Shown: positions 32,927-42,639, counted from the stretch's first letter. The stretch: 64,000 bases of DNA from Muribaculaceae bacterium (GCA_017557665.1 JAFYYI010000065.1:124001-188000); one strand, 5' to 3'. Numbers and translations are program-made. The notes: generated from the letters alone by a model not told the origin.

Positions 32927-33697
32927 ATGAAAAGCTTCATATTTGTATTGATGTGTATGGTAGCCCTTTGTGGCCAGGCCCAAAAAAGTTACCCCAAAGA
33001 AGTGCTGACACCTGTTGAGGGCGAAATCACGAAAGTGAAATTCAAGGGTGCTGCACCCGGTATCTGTGACTTCATCACGACACTGAACAACAAGGAGGAA
33101 GGGATGTTCATGGATAGCGGGAATTTAATCGATTCCTGGAATCATTATCTGAACAATGAACAGCAAGAGCCAGGTGTTGAAATCATTGTTGACAAGAAAA
33201 ACGGGTATGTGTGTCAAACTTTCTATACTTCTTATGAAGTAAAAGGCGAGACCTTCGAGGGAAAATCCACCAGCGAGATGTGCTATTGGAACTGTGCCGA
33301 CGGCAAGCACAAACTGTTTGCACTATCCAACAGCAGCATGACGAATGGCCATTATTCTGAAGGACAGTGCGATGGCTTGTTATTCTATCTCTATGATAAT
33401 GCGAAGCACATCATATGGTATGTTCCAAATTATCAATTCGGTGTTGATGTGGATCCCGGAACCGATGAACATTATGAATATGATGCTCAGACCCAACTAG
33501 CCCACGTCAAGGACCGTGAGACCGGCGAACCGTTGACGTTGAATCGTGAGGAGTTTTATCGTTGGATTGACGAGAGACCTGCCGTCGTCTACCGCTTGCC
33601 CAGGAAGGGCAAAAACATCATCGCCGAAATTCACTATGCCAACCGGACCGATACGGTGGAACTTGTCTGGGACGGCATGCATTTCAACAGGAAATGA
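32927..33697 (+). CDS. Exported protein, unknown
   Basis: 256 residues from the ATG at 32927. Signal peptide MKSFIFVLMCMVALCGQAQ. Beta-rich body with regular Tyr/Glu content (ISTY-type strands such as VCQTFYTSYEVKGETFEGK) and a C-terminal strand pair (KNIIAEIHYANRTDTVELVWDG). No family recognised. 59 nt after the previous exported protein. Confidence 0.65.
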   Translation: MKSFIFVLMCMVALCGQAQKSYPKEVLTPVEGEITKVKFKGAAPGICDFITTLNNKEEGMFMDSGNLIDSWNHYLNNEQQEPGVEIIVDKKNGYVCQTFYTSYEVKGETFEGKSTSEMCYWNCADGKHKLFALSNSSMTNGHYSEGQCDGLLFYLYDNAKHIIWYVPNYQFGVDVDPGTDEHYEYDAQTQLAHVKDRETGEPLTLNREEFYRWIDERPAVVYRLPRKGKNIIAEIHYANRTDTVELVWDGMHFNRK

Positions 33698-33725
33698 CCC
33701 GCTCGGCAAGACACGGCATCACCCT

Positions 33726-34700
33726 TTATTGACCTAAGATTTTCCGGGTCTGGACTGAGCCGTCGCTCAGGTGCGTGACACTGATATAGATGCCACCTGA
33801 AGCCTGGCTCCGGTCCATACTCATCCCTGTCATCGTGTAACAGTCGGTTGCATCGACAGTGATGCCATCAGCCATGGGTTGCTCCAGGCCGTCACTTTCC
33901 CAATCGATATCTTCCAATTCGGGCATCTCATAGGGTTTGAGCGAGTTACAGGTCATCATAGATACTCCCATCTTGCCATATTTCAGGTAGTTATCCTTAG
34001 TATCCACAGTCCACATGGCAACGTGGAGACCCATATCATGGAATTTCTTCACGGTGTTCCCGTCAAAGTTGCCGATGGAGATGCTGGGGTTGAGACCGTA
34101 CTGCTTGCACCACTCCTCGTTACCCTCCCAATTGGCGTTGCACAGCCACTGGCGCGTGAACTGCGGATAATGCTCGGCAATATACTCCTGCGACTTTTTC
34201 ATCGACGTGAGAAAAATGACCTTATCGGTCAAGCCTTGGTCAATGACCAGATGGGCCAGGCCGTCGAAGTTGCTCATGTCGTTGTTGTTGATGCCTGTGG
34301 TCCACTTGAGTTCAATCACGGGGAAGACGCCCTTCTCAACACAGATGGCCAGGTACTCGGCCACGGTGCAGATGTGGCCCGTATAGGTTACACCGCCACG
34401 CGTCTGGGTGTATTGCTCGGCACGCAGTTCAGCCAGGGTGGCATCGGCTACCGTGAGGTTGCCGCCCAAGCGGTTAGTGGTCTCGTCGTGGCTGATGACG
34501 TAAAAGCCGTCCTTGGTGACACGCACGTCACACTCCAGACCGTCATAGCCATAAACGTCAACGCCGTTGCGGTAGGCCTCGGCGGTGTTCTCAACACCGA
34601 TGTTGCAGCCACGATGGCCCACAAACAGCGGTTTCCAAGCCCAAGCATCAGCAGCCAGGACCAACAGGAACAGAATGGTAAAAAGTTGTCTCATCGTCAT
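33726..34700 (-). CDS. Exported glycerophosphodiester phosphodiesterase
   Basis: 324 residues from the ATG at 34700 (or 34694). Signal peptide ending AWAW; GDPD core FVGHRGCNIGVENTAEAY (catalytic His, Glu-Asn), LECDVRVTKDGFYVISHDET (metal ligands and second His), FPVIELKW and a late MWTVD. Hydrolyses glycerophosphodiesters to glycerol-3-phosphate. After the barrel, a tail of about 37 residues (YTMTGMSMDRSQASGGIYIS, then ...TRKILGQ) looks like a C-terminal sorting or adhesion tail. Own -7 box. Confidence 0.9.
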   Translation of the reverse strand: MTMRQLFTILFLLVLAADAWAWKPLFVGHRGCNIGVENTAEAYRNGVDVYGYDGLECDVRVTKDGFYVISHDETTNRLGGNLTVADATLAELRAEQYTQTRGGVTYTGHICTVAEYLAICVEKGVFPVIELKWTTGINNNDMSNFDGLAHLVIDQGLTDKVIFLTSMKKSQEYIAEHYPQFTRQWLCNANWEGNEEWCKQYGLNPSISIGNFDGNTVKKFHDMGLHVAMWTVDTKDNYLKYGKMGVSMMTCNSLKPYEMPELEDIDWESDGLEQPMADGITVDATDCYTMTGMSMDRSQASGGIYISVTHLSDGSVQTRKILGQ

Positions 34701-34721
34701 TATACTTGAATCTGTGTGGGG

Positions 34722-34729
34722 CAAATATA
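34722..34729 (-). promoter_or_regulatory. -7 box (minus strand) for GDPD gene
   Basis: CAAATATA, reading TATATTTG on the minus strand, 21 nt before the ATG at 34700. Confidence 0.6.
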
Positions 34730-34752
34730 CATCAATTTTCCTGAATTTCAAC

Positions 34753-35625
34753 CTATTTCACGACATAGCGTGAAAAGAATTGCCAAATTTCCTCACCCGT
34801 GTCGATGTCATCGGTGAACCACGAGTGAACACCGCCCTCGACTTCGTAGAGCCACACGTCGCAATGTGTGGAGGGGCTTGAGTAACAGTGCTTGATGACG
34901 GGATGGCCCTCGTCACCTTTCAGGCTCTCGACACGCTCGGTCTCCTCACTGGTGCAACGGTTCTTGGCCACCCAGTAACCCACGGCAAGCGGCACGGGCA
35001 GGTAGGCACCCCAGCCGCCCTGGTTCCCCATATCGCCGGTCCACTCCGACACACGGTCCTCGGTGCCATGGATTTCCATCAGGGGGATGGGTCGCTTGGC
35101 CTCCATCTGCTCATAGGTCCAAGCCATCGTCAGGCCAGCGATGGGAGCCACCGCCCTGAAGGTGTATTGCTCGCTGTAGGCCATCAGGTAGCACATCTCA
35201 CCCCCGTTGGACATTCCCGTCAAGAAGGTGTTCAGGGTGCTCAGGCGGTAGCGTTTCTGGACATGACGGGCGATGCTGCACAGCGCCTTCACATCGTCCA
35301 CTTTCCAACCCTGCTGGAAAGCATAACCCACATTCCAGCTGGGTTCTCCCTGCGGGTCCTTCAACCCCTGAGGGATGCACACCGCAAAACCATGCCTGTC
35401 GGCAGGCCCGATCATGATGTTCTCACGCCTGATGCCGGCCCCGTAGCCGTGCAAGACAAACACCAGCGGCGCGTCGGCCTGCAAGCCGTCGGGCAGGTAC
35501 ATCACGAACTGCCGCATGTGCCCGTCCACCTTCACCGAGTCCTCGACATAGGCGCCGGCACTGCAAGGCAGGGCAGCCAGCAGCAATGCCAGAGACGTCA
35601 ATGTATAATTAAGAATATGTTTCAT
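34753..35625 (-). CDS. Exported alpha/beta hydrolase (PHB depolymerase / CE1-like esterase)
   Basis: 290 residues, signal peptide (ending CSAGA). Oxyanion segment LVFVLHGYGAG, nucleophile Ser139 in TGMSNGGEMCYL, Asp region HGTEDRV and His in GGVHSWF complete the triad. Family includes feruloyl/acetylxylan esterases and PHB depolymerases. Its start overlaps the permease gene stop (ATGA, 35622-35625). Confidence 0.85.
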   Translation of the reverse strand: MKHILNYTLTSLALLLAALPCSAGAYVEDSVKVDGHMRQFVMYLPDGLQADAPLVFVLHGYGAGIRRENIMIGPADRHGFAVCIPQGLKDPQGEPSWNVGYAFQQGWKVDDVKALCSIARHVQKRYRLSTLNTFLTGMSNGGEMCYLMAYSEQYTFRAVAPIAGLTMAWTYEQMEAKRPIPLMEIHGTEDRVSEWTGDMGNQGGWGAYLPVPLAVGYWVAKNRCTSEETERVESLKGDEGHPVIKHCYSSPSTHCDVWLYEVEGGVHSWFTDDIDTGEEIWQFFSRYVVK

Positions 35626-36836
35626 GCCTTTTTGTTTTGCGGAATCACGAGATTGAGGATGACGCCGGCAACTGCGGCAAGACCGATGCCACCCAACGAG
35701 AATGAGCCCATCGGGATGATGGCACCGCCGATGCCCAGCGTTAATGTCACGCTCACGATGATGATGCAGCGTGTCTGGTTCAGGTCCACCTTGCTGCGCA
35801 TGAGGTTCTGGATACCCACCGAGGCAATGGAGCCGAACAACAGCAACATGATGCCGCCCAACACAGCGCTGGGGATGCTCTGCAACAGGGCGCTCAATTT
35901 GCCGATGACCGAGAAGACGATGGCCGTTGCTGCCGCAATGCGGATGACCACGGGAGCGGTGATGCGTGTAATCTGCATGGCACCAGTCACTTCACTGTAG
36001 GTGGTTACGGGAGGACCGCCAAAAAGGGAGGCCACCAGGCAAGCCAGTCCGTCGCCCAGCATTGTGCGATGCAGACCAGGGTCCTTGACAAAGTCTTTAT
36101 TGGCCACGGCTCCGACTACATACACGTCGCCGATATGTTCAATCACGGGCGCGATGGCCACAGGTATCATGAACAGGAACGGTTCCCAGGCGAACTGCGG
36201 CAACTGGAAGTGGGTGATGCTCTGCGGCAGGGCAAACCACGGGGCATTGCCCACTGCCGAAAAGTCCACCAAGCCCATCAGCCAAGCTGCAATATACCCA
36301 ACAATGATACCACACACGACCGGCACCAACTTGAGGAGACCCTTGCCTAGAATCAGCACGATGATGGCCGTCAAGAGCGAGATGAAGGCCAACAGCCAGT
36401 TTTCCTGAGCCATATTGACGGCGGCAGGTGCCAGCGAGAGGCCGATGCAGATGATGACAGGTCCGATGACAACGGGCGGGAAAAGCCGCTCGAGCAGGCG
36501 ACGACCCTGCCATTTAATCAGCGCCGACATGATGAAATAGACCAATGCAACACCCGCAATGCCGGCTATCGTGCCAGGCATGCCCCACTGCTTGGAGGCC
36601 GAAATAATGGGCGCGATAAAGGCAAAACTGGAGCCTAAAAAAATGGGCACCTTACCTTTGGTGACCATGTGAAAAATAAAAGTGCCGAGGCCGGCGGTGA
36701 ATAATGCGGTGGCCGGGTCAAGTCCCACAAGCAACGGGACGAGGACTGTAGAGCCGAAGGCAACGAAAAGGAATTGAATGCCCACAATCGTCTTGCGGGT
36801 GGTGGATAGATTAGCGGTTTCCATTGTTTTACTCAT
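35622..36836 (-). CDS. NCS2 nucleobase permease (uracil/xanthine type)
   Basis: 404 residues, 12-14 hydrophobic segments. The substrate signature FGGPPVTTYSEVTGAMQITRI matches the uracil-permease version (GGxxxTTYxExxGxM) and includes the conserved Glu. Proton-coupled nucleobase uptake in the inner membrane. It is translationally linked to an esterase, an unexpected pairing. Confidence 0.9.
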   Translation of the reverse strand: MSKTMETANLSTTRKTIVGIQFLFVAFGSTVLVPLLVGLDPATALFTAGLGTFIFHMVTKGKVPIFLGSSFAFIAPIISASKQWGMPGTIAGIAGVALVYFIMSALIKWQGRRLLERLFPPVVIGPVIICIGLSLAPAAVNMAQENWLLAFISLLTAIIVLILGKGLLKLVPVVCGIIVGYIAAWLMGLVDFSAVGNAPWFALPQSITHFQLPQFAWEPFLFMIPVAIAPVIEHIGDVYVVGAVANKDFVKDPGLHRTMLGDGLACLVASLFGGPPVTTYSEVTGAMQITRITAPVVIRIAAATAIVFSVIGKLSALLQSIPSAVLGGIMLLLFGSIASVGIQNLMRSKVDLNQTRCIIIVSVTLTLGIGGAIIPMGSFSLGGIGLAAVAGVILNLVIPQNKKA

Positions 36837-36866
36837 TACGAGTGTAGTGTTTTCTTAAATCGGTTA

Positions 36867-36874
36867 CAAAGGTA
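36867..36874 (-). promoter_or_regulatory. -7 box (minus strand) for the permease gene
   Basis: CAAAGGTA, reading TACCTTTG on the minus strand, 30 nt before the ATG. Confidence 0.6.
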
Positions 36875-36943
36875 GTGCATATTGAGAGGAGCACCAAAAA
36901 TAGTAACCGTTTTTTTTTACATTTCAGAGTGGCAGCCTATCCC

Positions 36944-36986
36944 AAAAACATCCCCTTGCCACATCATTGTCAGAGTGGCAAGGGGA
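36944..36986 (-). terminator. Intrinsic terminator after the 37015 lipoprotein gene
   Basis: A perfect 12-bp stem (36951-36962 with 36975-36986, 12-nt loop). On the minus strand it is followed by TGTTTTT. It lies 28 nt past the stop of the lipoprotein gene. Confidence 0.8.
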
Positions 36987-37014
36987 CGCTATTTCAGTTA
37001 ACAACAGCGGTAGC

Positions 37015-37806
37015 CTACTTGCGGTAGTAAAGGACACCATTGTAATAGATGGCACCTTCATCGATAATCCACGCGACCACTTCAGGCAGGGGCATTTCAG
37101 CAACTTCCATGTCGACGAGAAGATTGCCCTGCGCGTCATAGGCTGCACCTTTTTCCATATACCATTCATAAGGAGGGCAGCAGTCTGCCGTCACTGCTGG
37201 AGACAAACGGCCATCTTTTTCCTCATACAAGCTGACAAAGCCGTCCTTCTCAGGCAACTGGTAATACCTGTAATAGGTCATCTTATCGTACTCGCTGGAA
37301 TAACTAGCCATCATCACTAAGCAATTCTTCAACTGCTCTGGAGTAAAATGATCGGCATCCGGTTCTGGATAAGTGTGGCCATTGCTATTGCTGCGGAAAA
37401 TGCGCAGACTGTCACCATTCTTTGCCTCAAAGGTCGCTCCCTTCTCGACGTCGGCGACAGGAAGCCATGCAGGTTTGAAGGTTTTGATTGTCACGCTTGA
37501 CTTGGGGTATTTCCGAATAACCGCTTCCTCATCATCATATTCAGGCTCCCATGTGAACACAAATTCATCCCCATTCTCCTCAATCTTGGGAGCGAAAACA
37601 TCACTCTTGTCAGCGATGAAATCGCCCGCTTTGAGAGCGCCATAAGGTCCCTCAAGGTCGGTAGCCGCATAGTAGGCAGTGATGGTTCCAATAGGCGGCA
37701 GGTCGGGTTGCTTGGTCTGCTCATCTTGTTGACTGCCAGCCTGCTTGCCTGTACAAGACATGACTACAAGGGCTATCAATAATAAAATAAATGATCTGAT
37801 TTTCAT
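37015..37806 (-). CDS. Lipoprotein, unknown
   Basis: 263 residues. Lipobox VMSC (Cys 18). Gln/Lys-rich linker, then a beta-rich acidic domain (DEFVFTWEPEYDDEEAVIRKYP, KYPKSSVTIKTF) and a C-terminal domain with paired Cys (ADCCPPYEW). No family recognised. It is followed by a good terminator and preceded by another lipoprotein gene 24 nt upstream, so the two form a small operon. Confidence 0.7.
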   Translation of the reverse strand: MKIRSFILLLIALVVMSCTGKQAGSQQDEQTKQPDLPPIGTITAYYAATDLEGPYGALKAGDFIADKSDVFAPKIEENGDEFVFTWEPEYDDEEAVIRKYPKSSVTIKTFKPAWLPVADVEKGATFEAKNGDSLRIFRSNSNGHTYPEPDADHFTPEQLKNCLVMMASYSSEYDKMTYYRYYQLPEKDGFVSLYEEKDGRLSPAVTADCCPPYEWYMEKGAAYDAQGNLLVDMEVAEMPLPEVVAWIIDEGAIYYNGVLYYRK

Positions 37807-37830
37807 ATCTAAAAAAAAATCTGATTAATA

Positions 37831-38652
37831 TTATTTCTTCTTGCTCTCCAGGTACTGGTCATACTCCTTACCCGTGGGGACATACTCCTTGGGCTTTGCC
37901 ATCCAGACAATTTTGAAGCTGTTCTCATCTGGATAATCTCTTTGCCCCCAATCAATATTATATTTGACTATTCCGTTGGCCGGAACATCCTTGCCTTTCT
38001 CTTCCACTCTATCACTATAAGGCTCTTGCATCTGAGGCACATGCTCCATCCTATAACTTAACCGGTAGTCACTTCCAGACACCGCTTCATTGCTGGTGTT
38101 GGTGACCGTAACACTGCCCTGTCCTATTTCATAACCAACGTTAATATTTTTGGTAATCACATATTTTCCCACCTTAAGCGGATTGGGCACTTCCTCAAAG
38201 GAGGTCTTCATTTTCTCGAAGTACGCAAGGAATTCTCCATCCGCCATGCGACGCGCATTCTCCAAGTCGGGCAACGAGTCCACATACTGGCCTCTCGCCT
38301 TTGCCGTCTCTTTTTCAGCCTTGTCATAGGTGAACAGGCCGTGGCTCTTTACAACTGTCATCTTACCGTCGGCATCACACTGCACCTCAAGGGTGGCATC
38401 GCCTAACTTCACCAGATACATATTCTCCTTATCAGGAATCTGGTCAACGCTGACGCTGTCGCTCACAGGAGCCAACGTAATCTCCAGACTATCCATGCCT
38501 TGATACACCGCCGCTAAACTGTCGGGCTGATTGTCACGCGCATACTGCGACACCTTCTTGGCAAACTCAGCAACTCCCGCCTTGCGGTCATTGCAGGCCG
38601 TCGTCAACAACAACAGCCCCGCCATCAAAACAAATAAACTCTTTTTCATCAT
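37831..38652 (-). CDS. Lipoprotein, unknown
   Basis: 273 residues. Lipobox TTAC (Cys 20). Helical N-terminal part (FAKKVSQYARDNQPDSLAAVYQGMD) then a beta-sandwich-like C-terminal part (GQGSVTVTNTSNEAVSGSDYRLSY). The C-terminal part looks like a protein interaction or immunoglobulin-like fold. No family recognised. Confidence 0.7.
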   Translation of the reverse strand: MMKKSLFVLMAGLLLLTTACNDRKAGVAEFAKKVSQYARDNQPDSLAAVYQGMDSLEITLAPVSDSVSVDQIPDKENMYLVKLGDATLEVQCDADGKMTVVKSHGLFTYDKAEKETAKARGQYVDSLPDLENARRMADGEFLAYFEKMKTSFEEVPNPLKVGKYVITKNINVGYEIGQGSVTVTNTSNEAVSGSDYRLSYRMEHVPQMQEPYSDRVEEKGKDVPANGIVKYNIDWGQRDYPDENSFKIVWMAKPKEYVPTGKEYDQYLESKKK

Positions 38653-38708
38653 TTTGCTTCAATACAAAAAAACGTCTTAAGGTTTAAATCGCTAATCTAA
38701 TGTAGTTG

Positions 38709-38740
38709 CAAAAATAATGGTTTAGAACCATTTATCCAAA
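38709..38740 (-). promoter_or_regulatory. Promoter (minus strand) for the lipoprotein pair
   Basis: CAAAAATA (38709-38716; TATTTTTG on minus) and CAAA (38737-38740; TTTG on minus) are 20 nt apart. Start about 50 nt upstream of the ATG. Confidence 0.55.
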
Positions 38741-38780
38741 ATATTCTTAGTATTTTTCTTGCTTTACATCTGTATTTCGC

Positions 38781-38788
38781 TATCTTTG
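38781..38788 (+). promoter_or_regulatory. -7 box for the AlkD-like gene
   Basis: TATCTTTG only 7 nt before the ATG at 38796, predicting a leaderless transcript. Confidence 0.6.
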
Positions 38789-38795
38789 TGGCATC

Positions 38796-39548
38796 ATGAC
38801 AGCAAGAGAGATTATCGGGTATATGGAGTCGTTGCAGAATGAGAAGCAGCGGCAGGTGCTCATGCGCTTCTTCAAGACGGGACCGGGTGAGTATGGCGAG
38901 GGAGACGAGTTCCTGGGACTGAAAGTGCCCCAGACACGCCAAATCGTGAAATTGTCGGCTGGCGACACACCACTCGAGGAGATACCCGAACTGCTGATGT
39001 CACACTGGCACGAAGTGCGGCTGTGCGGCTTTCTCATCCTGGTGGCACAGTTCGAAAAGTTGGCAAAAAAGCGACTTGAGAACGATGAGGCTGCCATCAA
39101 CGGACGTGACGAAATCATGAGGATGTACCTGCAATATGCCGGGCAGGCCAACAACTGGGACCTGGTAGACCTGTCGGCGCCCAAACTTCTCGGCCACTGG
39201 CTCCTGCTACCCACCCACCTTGGCGACAAGCGGCAGATTATGGATGCGCTGGCAGGCAGCGACTGCCTGTGGCTGCAGCGCATGAGCATGGTGAGCACCT
39301 GGAAAACCACCCAGGCTGGCGACCCGTCGTGGTGTCTGCGCTATGCCGAGTGGCACCTGCATCACCCGCATGACCTGATGCACAAGGCCGTGGGGTGGAT
39401 GTTGCGCGAGGTGGGCAAGCGATGCAGCATGGACCTGCTGTGCCAGTTCCTGGAACAACATGCCCACGAGATGCCACGCACCGCCCTGCGCTACGCCATC
39501 GAGCAGATGACCGACGACGAGCGCAAATACTACCTCAACCTGCACTAA
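38796..39548 (+). CDS. DNA alkylation repair protein, AlkD-like HEAT repeats
   Basis: 250 residues. All-helical HEAT-like protein with family hallmarks FLGLKVPQTRQIVK, LLMSHWHEVRLCGFLILV, NNWDLVDLSAPKLLG and MHKAVGWMLREVGKR. AlkD glycosylases remove bulky or cationic alkylated bases without base flipping. The conserved Trp and Asp (NNWDLVD) are present. Monocistronic, with its own near-leaderless promoter. Confidence 0.9.
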   Translation: MTAREIIGYMESLQNEKQRQVLMRFFKTGPGEYGEGDEFLGLKVPQTRQIVKLSAGDTPLEEIPELLMSHWHEVRLCGFLILVAQFEKLAKKRLENDEAAINGRDEIMRMYLQYAGQANNWDLVDLSAPKLLGHWLLLPTHLGDKRQIMDALAGSDCLWLQRMSMVSTWKTTQAGDPSWCLRYAEWHLHHPHDLMHKAVGWMLREVGKRCSMDLLCQFLEQHAHEMPRTALRYAIEQMTDDERKYYLNLH

Positions 39549-39582
39549 ACCCAAAAACTACACCTGATTTATCTTATCAAAC

Positions 39583-39672
39583 AACATGAACCACACATAA
39601 CAACCTTAACAACAAATTATTAAATAAAAAAAACGTTGTTATTGTTGTTTATAGTTGTTACTATTGTTTGAA
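39583..39672. terminator. Low-complexity AAC/GTT imperfect inverted repeat between convergent genes
   Basis: An AAC-rich left half and a GTT-rich right half flank an A-run and could fold into a long imperfect hairpin. It separates convergent genes and is probably a bidirectional terminator. Confidence 0.45.
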
Positions 39673-42639
39673 TCACACGTTGTTTGATTTTTGGGGTGTT
39701 GTGACTTCGTTTACCAGATAGACGATGCTCTGGTAGGGGATGCCACCATTGGTCTCGAGACCCACCTCACAGGTGCGGCTGTTGCTGTATCCCATCTCGA
39801 TGCGGTTATCCTCCAGTTGGCGGCGCAGTTTCCTCAATGCCCAGCGGTTGACCTCGGGATGCGTCCAGCCACGATCCCCGGCAAAGCCACAACAACCCAC
39901 GCCCTCGGGCAGGAAGACATTATTGCTACATAATTGCGCCAGGCTGGTCATCTTGTCCACCAGGCCCATTTCGCGCGTGGAACAGGTGAAATGCAGGGCG
40001 ATGCGGCGGTCGGTAGGCGTGAACTCAAGGCGTTCACGCAGGTATTCCCAGATGAATTCCACAGGCTCGTACAACTGCATGCGGCTGATACATTTCCTCA
40101 AGCGATGCAGACAGGGGCTTTGGTCACACATCACGGGGCACTTGCCTTGTTCACTGGCTTGCCACAGAGCCTCATCAAGTTCTGCGGTTTTCTTGTCAGC
40201 GATGTCGAGCATACCCTTGGACTCCCAGATGGTGCCGCAGCACATCTTTTCCAGTCCCTCTGGGAAAATGACCTCGTAGCCCGCCTTACGGCACAGTTGC
40301 ACCATCTCATCGACGAGCGAGTTCTTCACGGGCGAGCCTTTGGACAGACCCATTGTCTGATTGATGCACGATGGGAAATAGACCACCTTGAGGTCACACT
40401 CTCCTACCCTGCCAGCCTTTGGCTGACGGGCTTTTCCCGGCATGGCGGGTGTCCACAAGGGCAGTCCCGCCTTGTGCATGGCGCCGGAAACGCCCTTCAT
40501 GGCCGATGTGCCGAGGACGTTGTGACCCAAGCGCGCCACATCCAGCGTGAAACGCAGGCCGCTCTTAATGCCCGCAAAATGACGTGCTGCAAAGTCGCCT
40601 GCCTTATAGCCCATGCTGCCCTGTGGCAAGTTTTCCTGACGCACGAGGTGTGTCAGGTCGGCAACATTGATTTTCATCGGGCAGGACGTGGCGCACAGGC
40701 CATCTCCCGCGCACGTCTGGTCGCCCTGATAACGGTATTGCTTGATGAGGGTTGCCAGGCGCTTGGGATTCTCGCCCGTCTCACGCAGGTGGGATATCTC
40801 GCGCTGGATAACGATGCGCTGACGTGACGAGAGGGTCAGGCCGCAGGTCAAGCAGTTGACCTCACAGAAGCCGCACTCGATGCACTTGTTGGCCTTAAGG
40901 ACGCCCTCAACAGTCTCGCGCATGCTGTCGTAGTGCTCGCTTGCAGTGGTGGCCATTTCCAGGCCTCTCCTCTTCAATTCGGGCAGGGGCTTGAAATGCT
41001 TGATGAAACACTCGGGGTCGTCGTTGAAGATGACCCCTGGATTGAGCAGATAGTTCGGGTCAAAAATCTCCTTCAGTTCCCGCATGGCGGCAAAGGCTTC
41101 CTCGCCCCACTCATACTTTACAAAGGGCGCCATGTTGCGGCCCGTGCCGTGCTCGGCCTTCAATGAACCGTCATATTTCTCGACCACGAGGCGCGCCACG
41201 TCACGCATCATCGCGGCATAGCGCTGCACCTCGCTCTCGTCACTGAAGAGTTGGTTGATGATGAAATGGTAATTGCCCTCAAAGGCGTGGCCGTAGATGC
41301 AGGCATCCTTATAGCCATGGTCAGCGATGAGTTTTTGCAGTTTGACAGTGGCCTCGGGCAGGTCCTCGACGGCAAATGCCACGTCCTCGATGAGACAAGA
41401 GGTGCCCACGGGACGCGCGCCGCCCACGCTGGGGAAAATTCCCGAGCGAATAGCCCAATACTTGCCATAGACCGCAGGGTCGGTAGTGAACTCTACGGGG
41501 ATATAGGTCTTGAACTGCGACAGGCAATCGGTAATCGTGTCGATGCGGTGCTGCAGGTCGTCGGGCGTCATGGCCTTGGTCTCGGTGAGGATGGCAGTCA
41601 GGTTGTGGTAGTCGCCAGGCTCCACACCCTCAATCTTGCCCGCATCCACATCCTGCTTGTACTGCAGATAGACAGGGTCATCGACCGAGGCCAGCGACAG
41701 GTAGTCGAGCATTTCGGCACTCTTGACCATCAGGTTCTCCTCGCTCATGGTGATATCGGCCTCGCTGGACTTCAACTGCTTGAGTGCAACAACGGCTTCA
41801 CAACTCTCCTTCATCGTGAAGAAGTAGAGCATCGCCGAGGCTTTGCAAGGATAGTCATGCAGCGTGCGCATCGTCACCTGGCTGATGAAAGCCAGCGTAC
41901 CCTCGCTGCCCACCACGCAGTGGGCGATGATGTCAAACGGGTCGTCATAGGCGACAAAGGGCCGCAGGTTCAGACCCGTGACGTTCTTGATGCTGTATTT
42001 CTTGCGGATGCGGTCGGCCAGCGGCTGATTCTTGCGGATACGGTCGCGCAGGGCCTCAATTTTTGCGATAAACTCAGGATGGGATTTTTTGAAAGCCTCG
42101 CGGCTTGCGGCGTCGCCCGTGTCAAGCACGGTGCCATCGGGCAACACCAGACGTGCCGACAGGAGCATGCGGTCACTGTTGGCATGCGTGCCGCAGTTCA
42201 TGCCCGAGGCATTGTTGGCGACAATGCCGCCCACCATAGCCGAACCGATGCTGGCGGGGTCAGGCGGGAAAACACGTCCAAAGGGTTTAAGGATCTGATT
42301 CACTTTAGCGCCCACGATACCGGGTTGCAGGGTGATGCTCTCGGCATCTGCCGCGACATGATACTCCTCCCAGTTTTTGCCGGCGACGATGAGGATACTG
42401 TCGCTCACGCTTTGGCCTGAGAGCGATGTGCCGGCCGCACGAAAGGTGAACGGCAAGCCATACTTGCTAGCTGTTTTTACAATCAGCGACACCTCGGCCT
42501 CGTCCTTGGCACGGATGACCACCTTAGGTGTCAATCGGTAAAAACTCGCGTCGGTTCCCCACGCCAATGTCCGCAACTCGTCGGTGTAAACCCGCTCACG
42601 GGGCAGCACCGCTTGCATATCCTTCAAGAACTTTTCCAT
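39673..42639 (-). CDS. FAD-binding oxidoreductase fused to Fe-S/CCG domains (D-lactate/2-hydroxyacid dehydrogenase type)
   Basis: 988 residues from the ATG at 42639. The N-terminal half is a GlcD-like FAD domain (FRAAGTSLSGQSVSD, DPASIGSAMVGGIVANNASGMNCG) with the FAD-oxidase C-domain (HGTGRNMAPFVKYEWG). The second half has ferredoxin-type clusters (CIECGFCEVNC, AGDGLCATSCPMKIN) and two CCG domains (CCGTIWESKG, CCGFAGDRG). This architecture (YdiJ/Dld-like) oxidises D-lactate or D-2-hydroxyglutarate and passes electrons to quinones at the membrane. Confidence 0.9.
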   Translation of the reverse strand: MEKFLKDMQAVLPRERVYTDELRTLAWGTDASFYRLTPKVVIRAKDEAEVSLIVKTASKYGLPFTFRAAGTSLSGQSVSDSILIVAGKNWEEYHVAADAESITLQPGIVGAKVNQILKPFGRVFPPDPASIGSAMVGGIVANNASGMNCGTHANSDRMLLSARLVLPDGTVLDTGDAASREAFKKSHPEFIAKIEALRDRIRKNQPLADRIRKKYSIKNVTGLNLRPFVAYDDPFDIIAHCVVGSEGTLAFISQVTMRTLHDYPCKASAMLYFFTMKESCEAVVALKQLKSSEADITMSEENLMVKSAEMLDYLSLASVDDPVYLQYKQDVDAGKIEGVEPGDYHNLTAILTETKAMTPDDLQHRIDTITDCLSQFKTYIPVEFTTDPAVYGKYWAIRSGIFPSVGGARPVGTSCLIEDVAFAVEDLPEATVKLQKLIADHGYKDACIYGHAFEGNYHFIINQLFSDESEVQRYAAMMRDVARLVVEKYDGSLKAEHGTGRNMAPFVKYEWGEEAFAAMRELKEIFDPNYLLNPGVIFNDDPECFIKHFKPLPELKRRGLEMATTASEHYDSMRETVEGVLKANKCIECGFCEVNCLTCGLTLSSRQRIVIQREISHLRETGENPKRLATLIKQYRYQGDQTCAGDGLCATSCPMKINVADLTHLVRQENLPQGSMGYKAGDFAARHFAGIKSGLRFTLDVARLGHNVLGTSAMKGVSGAMHKAGLPLWTPAMPGKARQPKAGRVGECDLKVVYFPSCINQTMGLSKGSPVKNSLVDEMVQLCRKAGYEVIFPEGLEKMCCGTIWESKGMLDIADKKTAELDEALWQASEQGKCPVMCDQSPCLHRLRKCISRMQLYEPVEFIWEYLRERLEFTPTDRRIALHFTCSTREMGLVDKMTSLAQLCSNNVFLPEGVGCCGFAGDRGWTHPEVNRWALRKLRRQLEDNRIEMGYSNSRTCEVGLETNGGIPYQSIVYLVNEVTTPQKSNNV

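Noticed and set aside
41251..42420. Long open frame antisense to the FAD/Fe-S dehydrogenase (389 codons); also long antisense frames at 29258-30355, 19711-20730, 34888-36000 and 1847-2626
   Set aside because: Each is a shadow of a well-supported gene in GC-rich sequence; the translations lack domains and are rich in His, Gly and Val as expected for antisense frames.
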